The notes beneath the pieces were generated by a model that searched no databases, had not been told where the DNA came from, and saw only the letters and a list, made by a program, of their open reading frames with translations. A program made the position numbers and the translations under genes. Positions 1 to 6,334 of a stretch of DNA of 9,078 nt are shown here, piece by piece. Source of the DNA: a bacterium (GTDB lineage: Bacteria; CAIJMQ01; JAADFP01); contig JALUVB010000149.1 in assembly GCA_027021085.1 (NCBI GenBank), forward strand, positions 1 through 9,078, given 5' to 3'. The number at the start of each line of letters is the position of its first letter. Within the stretch, counting starts at the first letter, position 1.

Positions 1-102
1 CTTTATGGTGGTTTTTTCAAAACTGCCGTTAAAGACTTCACCGTTAATACTACCCGCTAAAAAGAATATGCCTAAAAGTAATATACCCATCCTCATGTTC
101 AT
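1..102 (-). CDS. Secreted NGSFE-domain protein, N-terminus only (cut by window edge)
   Basis: Only the first 34 codons are in the window. Reading leftward from ATG at 102-100 gives MNMRMGILLLGIFFLAG, a short hydrophobic Sec-type signal peptide, then a segment containing FNGSFEKT. The NGSFE motif just after the signal peptide is the same entry motif as in the genes at 3304-4200 and 6335-9078, where it opens a galactose-binding-like, CBM4/9-like beta-sandwich. By analogy this is a third member of that family, but whether it is a stand-alone binder or carries a catalytic domain cannot be seen. In-frame ATGs also lie at 96 and 90; 102 is preferred because AAGAAGGG sits 7 nt upstream of it. The start lies 13 nt beyond the stop of the preceding gene, so co-transcription is likely. 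Confidence 0.75.
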   Translation of the reverse strand, partial: MNMRMGILLLGIFFLAGSINGEVFNGSFEKTTIK

Positions 103-109
103 GTATTTT

Positions 110-117
110 CCCTTCTT
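110..117 (-). promoter_or_regulatory. Shine-Dalgarno site of the edge gene
   Basis: On the minus strand AAGAAGGG lies 7 nt before the ATG at 102 and overlaps the TAA stop (116-118) of the upstream gene. This supports 102 rather than the in-frame ATGs at 96 or 90 as the start, and suggests translational coupling. Confidence 0.6.
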
Positions 118-2428
118 ACTCAATAACCAGGAGCCTGAAATCATTCGCCGGCACGACAACTTTAACCGAATTGCCTTCCAACACATCCAGGGTGAAATTA
201 TTCTCGATATCCGTGCATTTATTGATCTGTTTCATCCCCAGCTTCTTTAAATCAAAGGTTACCTTGGTTCTTAAGTTTTCCTTGGAAAGATTTGCTACAA
301 CCGCCATCACTTTCCCGCTTGGTTTTCGGTACAGGCTTACATATACATCTTTTCCCCTGACCTTTGCCGGAGTGCTTTTCTTGAAATAGGGGTAAAATTC
401 AGCATCCTCGTAGTCGAAGCCGCTATCTATACTATTCCAGATTCTTTTCACTGTATCTACATCTATATAAACCCCCAGGGGATCTACTCCTACATCATGT
501 AGTAGTAACAACGCCATCAATCCCCGGGTATTCTTGGGATTTACATATTTCCTGTATTCTCTGCGTTTGCCAAACTGGGGTATCAATTGCACCGCATATC
601 CCCACTGTTTGCCCATCCATTCTGCCCGAATTTCATCAAGCGAAACCACTTCCAGGTAATTATCTTTAACAGCATTATAGCCTTCACCTACCATAACCAT
701 ATCCGCATATGCATATATGGAAGGTGGTGCGCCAGCTTCACCGTGCAGCCACTGGAACCCACCTCTTTCACCTATGCCATATAGTTTTTTACCCATCGCA
801 TATATATACCTGAAAAAGCGCACCGAATCCTCATAACTGAAATCAAGCGCCCCTTTATCTCCATGACCATGATAGGGATTACGGCACCCGCTGGAAAATA
901 CACCATCCCAGAAATATCCGTGAATATTGTACTCTTTCATTTGCTTCACAAGTAACCAGGCATAATATTTATTAAAATCTGAGCCCATACAGGGTCGCAT
1001 CATGGGAACATCATAGGGCCATCCTTTTCTTTTTGTTACCCACCAGTAGAAATCTTCTCCTCCGTCCCAATGCCACCTCTTGCCGTAAACTTTCCATTCC
1101 GGGATGCGTGAAGGAATCATAAGTTTGGCATATACAGAAGGAGCTGTGTCTGAATCTTTGCTATTTGCCTGCTGAATCAATTTACGCATAAGTGCTTCAT
1201 TTGACCATTCAGGATACCCCGGATATTTATAAACCCCCGGATTCGGGTCCACTACTGTATTTCTCAGCCTTCTGATTTTGCGCACAAAAGGTGGGAGCTT
1301 CTTCACCGGGGTAGCCTGCAGGCCAAAACGGAAATGGAACTGTTTCCCTTTTATGGTCTGCCCCTTTTTCAGGATTTTAAGACGCAAAATAACTTCCTTT
1401 CCGCTGTTTTCCACCTCAATTGAATCTCTGGAGCCGGATAAACTGTTGGGCCACTCCCGGTTGGAATTGATAAACCAGCAGAGACCAATATCGTCATTTC
1501 CCACCAGGAGGAAAGGGGTGAAATATCTCTTTAAAATAAAACCCGGCTTTTCAGGCTTAACAATGGTTTTTGAATCCACCCATAAGCTCCCGCTTCTACT
1601 CACTGTTCTGAGGTAGCGTACAGCTTCGCCACGTATGGGGATTTCAATGGTGATATCATCAATACTGCTCAAATCCCTGCCCTGCAGGGTGATATCCATT
1701 ATCATGATGCCGTCGAATTCCAACGAGGTTACGGTCTTTATGGTCAGGTCATTCTTCTCAATCCCTTTCCCCTTAGTTGACATAACTATCTTTGTTGGTT
1801 TTTTAAGGTCGGTTTTCGCCGCACTGAAGCGGAAGGAAAGCGGCATGCCATCCTGCCTGATTTTAAATACTACCGGGCCAGATAGAACTTCTTTACCCTG
1901 GGTGATTATGGATTGCGGCAAAAGGCCTTTGCCCAGAGTGTATTCTCTTCCCCAGCATACCAGAGTTCTCTCCCCTTTCTGCCTCACAGGTGTCCAGGGA
2001 TAAGGGACCTCTTTTAACTCCATATCAAGACTCCTCCAGGGCGCCTCCAGGTAATATATCTTTTCTTCTCTGCCTGCAACCTCATTATTTCCTACATATG
2101 CCTTAGCCGACAAACGATAAGTGCCTTTTCCGTAAGGGGTTAAATCTATTGTGCCGCTTATTCCTGCCCCGGAAGGATATTTTCTACTGAGAATAGTGGC
2201 TAATTTCCGGTCTTCTCTGCTGTAAAGCTCCATTATTATCCTGGGGTTCTCTTTTGCCTGGGAACGATATGTGATACGATACTTCCAGATTTCTCCGTCT
2301 CCCTGCGCATCCAGGAAAATCCGCAGTGAACGCTGCGGAGGCTGTGAAGCGATTAAAACATTGGCAAAGAGAAGCGCAATCATCCCTGCCACAAGAGAAA
2401 TTATCCTTAATACTTTTATGTTTTTCAT
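116..2428 (-). CDS. Secreted putative glycoside hydrolase, DUF6067/GH123-like
   Basis: A 770-residue protein. Residues 1-28 are a Sec signal peptide (positive MKNIK start, hydrophobic core to about 27). Residues 30-130 look like a beta-sandwich. Residues 130-370 form a second all-beta region with DDIGLCWFINSNREWP near 312-327, a pattern I associate with the N-terminal domain of DUF6067/GH123-type proteins. Residues 430-690 look like a TIM barrel rich in W and Y; GYFWDGVF puts Asp508 (codon 905-907) where a barrel nucleophile or substrate-binding carboxylate is expected, and Glu564 (HGEAG) and Glu582 (VGEGY) are candidate partners. Residues 690-770 form a C-terminal beta-domain (VMAVVANLSKENL) of the kind that closes many GH barrels. 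The start is supported by AAAGGGGG 6 nt upstream, and the ATG overlaps the TGA of the LamG gene by 4 nt. Export to cleave a glycan is inferred; substrate and family are unproven, and it could be a related family without a GH number. Confidence 0.65.
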   Translation of the reverse strand: MKNIKVLRIISLVAGMIALLFANVLIASQPPQRSLRIFLDAQGDGEIWKYRITYRSQAKENPRIIMELYSREDRKLATILSRKYPSGAGISGTIDLTPYGKGTYRLSAKAYVGNNEVAGREEKIYYLEAPWRSLDMELKEVPYPWTPVRQKGERTLVCWGREYTLGKGLLPQSIITQGKEVLSGPVVFKIRQDGMPLSFRFSAAKTDLKKPTKIVMSTKGKGIEKNDLTIKTVTSLEFDGIMIMDITLQGRDLSSIDDITIEIPIRGEAVRYLRTVSRSGSLWVDSKTIVKPEKPGFILKRYFTPFLLVGNDDIGLCWFINSNREWPNSLSGSRDSIEVENSGKEVILRLKILKKGQTIKGKQFHFRFGLQATPVKKLPPFVRKIRRLRNTVVDPNPGVYKYPGYPEWSNEALMRKLIQQANSKDSDTAPSVYAKLMIPSRIPEWKVYGKRWHWDGGEDFYWWVTKRKGWPYDVPMMRPCMGSDFNKYYAWLLVKQMKEYNIHGYFWDGVFSSGCRNPYHGHGDKGALDFSYEDSVRFFRYIYAMGKKLYGIGERGGFQWLHGEAGAPPSIYAYADMVMVGEGYNAVKDNYLEVVSLDEIRAEWMGKQWGYAVQLIPQFGKRREYRKYVNPKNTRGLMALLLLHDVGVDPLGVYIDVDTVKRIWNSIDSGFDYEDAEFYPYFKKSTPAKVRGKDVYVSLYRKPSGKVMAVVANLSKENLRTKVTFDLKKLGMKQINKCTDIENNFTLDVLEGNSVKVVVPANDFRLLVIE
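2425..2428 (-). other. ATGA stop/start overlap coupling two genes
   Basis: The TGA stop of the LamG gene (2427-2425) shares two bases with the ATG (2428-2426) of the putative hydrolase gene. With AAAGGGGG at 2442-2435 inside the LamG coding end, this is a standard translational-coupling arrangement and suggests the two proteins are made in linked amounts. Confidence 0.85.
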
Positions 2429-3231
2429 AAGCTGCCCCCTTTAAGAAATTGTTCTTTACCGCTTTTGAAGTGTTCCTTTATTTCATTACTTCCAAGAGCC
2501 TTTCTGTACAAGGCAATATCCCGCATCTTTCCTGTGAATCTTTTACCCAGCCTGAAGCCTCCAAAATGTAAATTGCCATATCCCCCAGTGTCTATATCAA
2601 AGCCTTTTGCCCTTTCTCCCTTCAGAATGCCATTAACATATATTCTCAGAGTATCTTTTTCCCTCACCCCCACAACATGGTACCACTCTCCCGGTCTTAT
2701 GCTCCCTGCAGGAGTAACAGCCGTGTTGTAATTAGAACGATTTTCCCATATAGTCATGCTCACACTCATGTTTTTGGTTAAATATAACCCGTAGCTTTTA
2801 CCAAAGGGGGAGCTTTTACCCACAATCGGGACAGTGGTGACAGGAATACGGGATACTTTAATCCAGGCCTCCAGGGAAAAATCTCCCGTGCGCATATCAA
2901 AATCATCCCCGTGCCTCCATATTCTGATGTAGTGATTCCCGTAAAAATTATCTGCACTATTGTAAGGCTCCGGGTAGGTGGTATCTTTATAAACCTTTAT
3001 CCCGCTTGTTTTATCTTTGAGGCTCATTTCCATAACTCTTTTGCCTTCATCTGTCCCGGTATAATTATCGCGGAGAGAATTGACAAAAGTACCGTCTTTT
3101 TCATCAAGTTTCCAGTAGCCTACAAGCCCTTTTGTCTGCAGAATCAACTTATCGTACGCTTCTCCCCCAAATAAATGGGAATATGTACCCAATAAAAAAA
3201 TCACCCCCAATAACACTACACTTTTTCTCAT
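2425..3231 (-). CDS. Secreted LamG / concanavalin A-like lectin-fold protein
   Basis: A 268-residue protein from the ATG at 3231. A longer reading from 3252 adds seven residues, but AAGGAGG lies inside that extension, about 10 nt before 3231, so 3231 is the better start. The signal peptide is MRKSVVLLGVIFLLG followed by a short region to about residue 23. The rest is one LamG_3-type jellyroll: GLVGYWKLDE near residue 36, GDFSLEAWIKV near 116, EWYHVVGV near 182, TLRIYVNGILKGE near 194 and GKMRDIALYRKAL near 234. Those are the standard strand signatures of the fold, including the W-Y/H-V-V strand and the YVNG turn. No catalytic acid pair like GH16 EXDXXE is present, so binding of a polysaccharide or glycoprotein is more likely than cleavage. 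It is coupled by a 4-nt overlap to the downstream putative hydrolase and may help target that enzyme; this role is inferred. Confidence 0.85.
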   Translation of the reverse strand: MRKSVVLLGVIFLLGTYSHLFGGEAYDKLILQTKGLVGYWKLDEKDGTFVNSLRDNYTGTDEGKRVMEMSLKDKTSGIKVYKDTTYPEPYNSADNFYGNHYIRIWRHGDDFDMRTGDFSLEAWIKVSRIPVTTVPIVGKSSPFGKSYGLYLTKNMSVSMTIWENRSNYNTAVTPAGSIRPGEWYHVVGVREKDTLRIYVNGILKGERAKGFDIDTGGYGNLHFGGFRLGKRFTGKMRDIALYRKALGSNEIKEHFKSGKEQFLKGGSL

Positions 3232-3240
3232 TCTCGCTTT

Positions 3241-3247
3241 GCCTCCT
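3241..3247 (-). promoter_or_regulatory. Shine-Dalgarno site that decides the LamG gene start
   Basis: GAAGGAGGC on the minus strand lies about 10 nt before the ATG at 3231 and downstream of the alternative ATG at 3252. A ribosome binding here would initiate at 3231, which also places the basic MRK at the front of the signal peptide. Confidence 0.7.
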
Positions 3248-3303
3248 TCCATTAACTGCTGACCTGTAAATTCAATCCATTCATCTCTGCCATAGCATAG
3301 CGC

Positions 3304-4200
3304 CTACTCCGATACATCCTTAAAGGAGAATTCCTTACGCAACCTTTCAGATATACCCTGTAACGCTGTAGCCGTGTTGTAATCATTTCGGTTAATATTC
3401 TCCTTATCCAATAAATAGTTTATCTTCTCTTCCATTAGTCTCACCAACTCTGCCTTATTTTTCAGAGAACTGTCCCTGAGAACTGGTTTTATCTCTGCCA
3501 GATTTTTCTTTGCTTTATCCAGTCTTCTCTCAAACCTCATCATATTAACCTGAGAATCCATCAGAAGATACCTACCCGTCTTTTTCATATTCTGCATCTC
3601 ATCAAAGATTGCAACATCCAGTATGCTCGCTTTTTCTACCTTAACATCGTCAATATAGCCTTCGCCCTGAATTGAAAGAACCAGATTGACTCTCTGAACT
3701 ATGGCTGCAGGCTTATAAAACCCCACATACTCTGTCCAGTTACCCTTCAGCGGGACATTCTTGATAGGAATATTACCCCGGGCACTGGAAGGGGGGAGAA
3801 ATTTCATTGGTTCCCCCGGCTTTCCCCCATACTGGTAAAACAACAGACTCAGAGTCCCTTTACCCTTAGCCCATACACTGCATTTATAGGCACTGTTCTT
3901 CTCCACCGGGCCAAAGGTGGTAATGAGATGTCCACCACCTCCCAATTTAATACTGTACTTCCCCGTATGGGCTATACCTTTTACTACATCCAGTTTACCC
4001 GGATATGCAGGATTAATTCTCCAGAATTTCGGGAAGATAGGAGGAGTGGAAAACTCCCACCCTCTTTCTATAGCTCGTTTGATGGAAGGGGAATCCTGCT
4101 TCGCGGTAATAACTATCTCAAAACTGCCGTTTCTTATTCCTGCCTCAACCGAGGCAAACCCCAGAAATCCCAGTAAAGCCAAAACGATTACAAATCTCAT
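3304..4200 (-). CDS. Secreted NGSFE carbohydrate-binding-like protein with helical tail
   Basis: A 298-residue protein. Residues 1-20 are a clean signal peptide (MRFVIVLALLGFLGF, probable cut after VEA). The mature protein opens with NGSFE (24-28), continues with a GWEF...PPIFPKFWRINP block (47-64), a GGGGH turn (87-91), the strand SVWAKGKGTLSL (108-119), and closes with YIDDVKVE (182-189). This is the pattern of a galactose-binding-like, CBM4/9-like jellyroll, where the terminal IDD often belongs to the metal or core site. Residues 195-298 are charged and alpha-helical, with heptad-like K/E/L spacing. No catalytic domain is present. The whole mature chain matches the N-terminal part of the protein at 6335-9078 (visible residues 10-277), including helical-tail ends YNTATALQGISERL and YNEMIAMTRVLSRL. 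It is probably a non-catalytic binder or scaffold, or a derivative of the large paralogue. GAGGAGGG at 4215-4208 sits 7 nt before the ATG; the gap to the upstream gene is 27 nt. Confidence 0.75.
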   Translation of the reverse strand: MRFVIVLALLGFLGFASVEAGIRNGSFEIVITAKQDSPSIKRAIERGWEFSTPPIFPKFWRINPAYPGKLDVVKGIAHTGKYSIKLGGGGHLITTFGPVEKNSAYKCSVWAKGKGTLSLLFYQYGGKPGEPMKFLPPSSARGNIPIKNVPLKGNWTEYVGFYKPAAIVQRVNLVLSIQGEGYIDDVKVEKASILDVAIFDEMQNMKKTGRYLLMDSQVNMMRFERRLDKAKKNLAEIKPVLRDSSLKNKAELVRLMEEKINYLLDKENINRNDYNTATALQGISERLRKEFSFKDVSE

Positions 4201-4207
4201 ATCTATA

Positions 4208-4215
4208 CCCTCCTC
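4208..4215 (-). promoter_or_regulatory. Strong Shine-Dalgarno site of the stand-alone NGSFE gene
   Basis: GAGGAGGG lies 7 nt before the ATG at 4200, within the 27-nt gap after the upstream stop. It is among the best-matched ribosome sites in the window. An earlier ATG overlapping it ends at a TAG after four codons and is not a usable start. Confidence 0.75.
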
Positions 4216-4227
4216 ATTTTTATACCT

Positions 4228-6249
4228 TTACTCATTCAACCAGGTAAATATATTTTTCATAAGCGGAGACCACCCGTCCCAGTCCCACCAGGCAACCTCG
4301 CCCGGCTTTGCTTCCCCCGTGGGGCTCAGGGTCAGCACCGCCACTCTCCCCTTGCCATACCGTCCCAGGATAAGCACCGGGTGGCCGCCTGCCTGCAATA
4401 CCACCTCTGCCCCCTTCTTGGGTTCTACAAAATGCATCCAGAAAACCCGGGGGGACTGCCTGAAGGAGACTCCTTTCAATACCGGGTGGGAGGAGTTTAC
4501 CGGCTCCAGTCTCCAGGACTTACCCTTGCCAGCCCATTTTAGGTCAAAGGGGCCCGAGAGTTTTACCGGCAGTACTTCAAGAAAACGCGTGTCTTCAAAC
4601 TCACCATTGCCAAATGCATAGGGACCACCGGTTACCAGAAGATTCCCTCCCTGCTCCACATAATCGCAAATCATCTCAAAACCAATATCTCCTATGGCCT
4701 TGTAGTTTACATCGCTCAATACCACGGTGTTGTAGGAGAAAAGCTCGTCATAAGTCCCCGGAAAGGTTTCTACGGCATTCGGAGGACAGTTCGCCCAGGT
4801 GAATTGAGGTGTGTTTCCTTTATGTCTCCAGCCGGCAAGGGCATCGTCTATGTTCAATATCTGGGTGTAAAGGCCAAAAACTACCAGCACCTTGAATCTG
4901 TCCGGAGCCGGCCGGGCAATTCTGGAAAAATCGGGCTTCTCAAATATTTTGTGCTTGCGCGGCTGTTTGCGGAAATAAGCACCGCCTTTTGACCCGGCAA
5001 GCGCCATTCCCTTTGTGGCAAAGGGATTGTATCTCCTATCATACTCTTCCCTGTCACCGGCATAGTAATATTCAAACCGGTCTTCAAAACCATTTCCCCG
5101 CACAACTGCCTTTATCACCACGCCGTCAGCAAGATTCTTCGGCCGCCGGAAGCTGAATTCTTTGCGTACCTTGTCAAACCCGAGCCGGCCTATTTTTATT
5201 GACTTTCTATCTATCTCTTTCTTGCTCCTCCAGCCCACTATCCGAAAATCTGCAGTAACCCCGGAAAGCCTTTTGCTCACCGCTGCAATATCAAAAGCTA
5301 CCTGGATTTTGTTCCCCTTTTCATCCGGACGAATATCTGCCACGATGTTCCTGGAACCGTGCACAATATCTTCAAAGCCCTTGATAGGTTTGACAATATA
5401 ACTGAATTTGAACGACTTGCCCGGCCCTACCGGCACACTTTCCATAAACCATTCCGCGGTCACACCTGAGGTATAAATTTTTTCCAGGTAGTTGTAGTCA
5501 AAGACAAAGAGCATTCCTCTTTTGCTCTGCCGGTCGTTTACTGCTATCCAGCCAGCTACCGGGTCAAGCACCCAGTTGGGGCCGATTGGCTTACCGCCAG
5601 CTTTACTCGGTTCAACTCTTACCACAATTCCCCTGGTGGAAGGCATATACCAGTTGTCATAGTAACGGCTGCCACCCATGTTCAGATTATGCTGAATATA
5701 CGGTGCCACTGAGCGCGATTCCTGGGTGGGATTCTTGATTTCTTCATCAACCACAATTACATCATTATCTGCATTTAGCCAGATGGTTTTCTGTACAATA
5801 AGACCTACTAAATCAGGTGAAGTGGGTATCTTTAAAGATGCTGCTGCTGTCCTGGCTCCTTTACCCCCACCTTTTTCCGGCACTCTTATCCATAGCTGTA
5901 TACCCACCTTCGTTTTACCGTCCCCCACAAGCTTATATTTATAGGGAAGCCACATCAAACCACTCGGCCAGCTGTATTTTGCCCAGTGGTCTATGAACAT
6001 ACCGGAGTAAGGAGTTTTACCGATGATTTCTTCTCCATTGTCAAGAAACCGGAAACTTACACACCTTCCTCCCCGACTTGGCTCAAAAGTAAGTGCTATA
6101 AAAGGATTGGCAATGGTTACGTATGCCTTGCCGGCTCTCATCTCTACCCGGGAGGTAACCTTGCCTGCCGTAGCTGTACCTCCCAGAGCTACGGCCCACA
6201 CAGCTACAGCCATGATAAGAGTAAAATATATCCACGGCTTACTTCTCAT
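4228..6249 (-). CDS. Secreted mutarotase-like beta-sandwich plus glutamine-amidotransferase-like protein
   Basis: A 673-residue protein from the ATG at 6249. A longer reading from 6300 is possible but lacks a ribosome site, whereas AAGGAG lies 6 nt before 6249 and gives the proper signal peptide MRSKPWIYFTLIMAVAVWAV. Residues 30-300 are all-beta and begin with AYVTIANPFIALTFEPSRGG, resembling the galactose-mutarotase-like or hydrolase-associated sandwich fold; YIQHNLNMGG (near 184) may line a pocket. Residues 300-400 look Ig-like. Residues 450-673 resemble the ThuA / PF07090-type class I glutamine amidotransferase-like fold: RFKVLVVFGLY, then LFSYNTVVLSDVNY, YVEQGGNLLVTGG, and YGKGRVAVLTLSP before a C-terminal helix. 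The usual nucleophile-elbow Cys is absent, so amidotransferase chemistry is unlikely; such domains occur as trimerisation or accessory domains in some beta-galactosidases. Function is unknown; a sugar-binding or accessory role in a glycan-degrading operon is inferred. Confidence 0.6.
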   Translation of the reverse strand: MRSKPWIYFTLIMAVAVWAVALGGTATAGKVTSRVEMRAGKAYVTIANPFIALTFEPSRGGRCVSFRFLDNGEEIIGKTPYSGMFIDHWAKYSWPSGLMWLPYKYKLVGDGKTKVGIQLWIRVPEKGGGKGARTAAASLKIPTSPDLVGLIVQKTIWLNADNDVIVVDEEIKNPTQESRSVAPYIQHNLNMGGSRYYDNWYMPSTRGIVVRVEPSKAGGKPIGPNWVLDPVAGWIAVNDRQSKRGMLFVFDYNYLEKIYTSGVTAEWFMESVPVGPGKSFKFSYIVKPIKGFEDIVHGSRNIVADIRPDEKGNKIQVAFDIAAVSKRLSGVTADFRIVGWRSKKEIDRKSIKIGRLGFDKVRKEFSFRRPKNLADGVVIKAVVRGNGFEDRFEYYYAGDREEYDRRYNPFATKGMALAGSKGGAYFRKQPRKHKIFEKPDFSRIARPAPDRFKVLVVFGLYTQILNIDDALAGWRHKGNTPQFTWANCPPNAVETFPGTYDELFSYNTVVLSDVNYKAIGDIGFEMICDYVEQGGNLLVTGGPYAFGNGEFEDTRFLEVLPVKLSGPFDLKWAGKGKSWRLEPVNSSHPVLKGVSFRQSPRVFWMHFVEPKKGAEVVLQAGGHPVLILGRYGKGRVAVLTLSPTGEAKPGEVAWWDWDGWSPLMKNIFTWLNE

Positions 6250-6255
6250 AACCAT

Positions 6256-6261
6256 CTCCTT
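6256..6261 (-). promoter_or_regulatory. Shine-Dalgarno site deciding the start at 6249
   Basis: AAGGAG on the minus strand is 6 nt before the ATG at 6249. The in-frame ATG at 6300 has no comparable site upstream, and starting there would put a charged 17-residue stretch before the signal peptide. The in-frame ATG at 6255 lies directly against the AAGGAG, too close for initiation. The gap between genes is therefore 85 nt, the longest in the window. Confidence 0.75.
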
Positions 6262-6334
6262 ATCTCTAATTTCTCTAATAAGTTTTATCTCTGTATCCAT
6301 GAATTCATCGTATAAGACTTTAAAAATTTCAATA

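Noticed and set aside
3232-3303. Gap of 72 nt between the NGSFE gene and the LamG gene searched for a terminator or small RNA
   Set aside because: No GC-rich inverted repeat followed by a T-run is visible; the region holds only the Shine-Dalgarno site of the next gene.
3917-4621. A 234-codon open frame on the plus strand
   Set aside because: It lies antisense across the end of one well-supported secreted-protein gene and the start of another, has no recognisable domain, and is a composition shadow of the minus-strand genes.
6260-6292. Short direct repeat (TTATCTCT, twice, 25 nt apart) in the leader before the start at 6249
   Set aside because: Eight-base repeat in an AT-rich purine/pyrimidine-biased leader; one copy overlaps the Shine-Dalgarno site, and nothing else suggests an operator.
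6299-6308. Perfect 10-bp palindrome ATGAATTCAT
   Set aside because: Single short palindrome containing an EcoRI site, without a second copy or a T-run; not enough for an operator or terminator call.
6310-6334. Possible promoter between the large gene and the 6249 gene (TTGAAA followed by TATACG/TACGAT on the minus strand)
   Set aside because: The spacing between the boxes is only about 12-14 nt, well short of 17, in an AT-rich gap where such matches are expected by chance.
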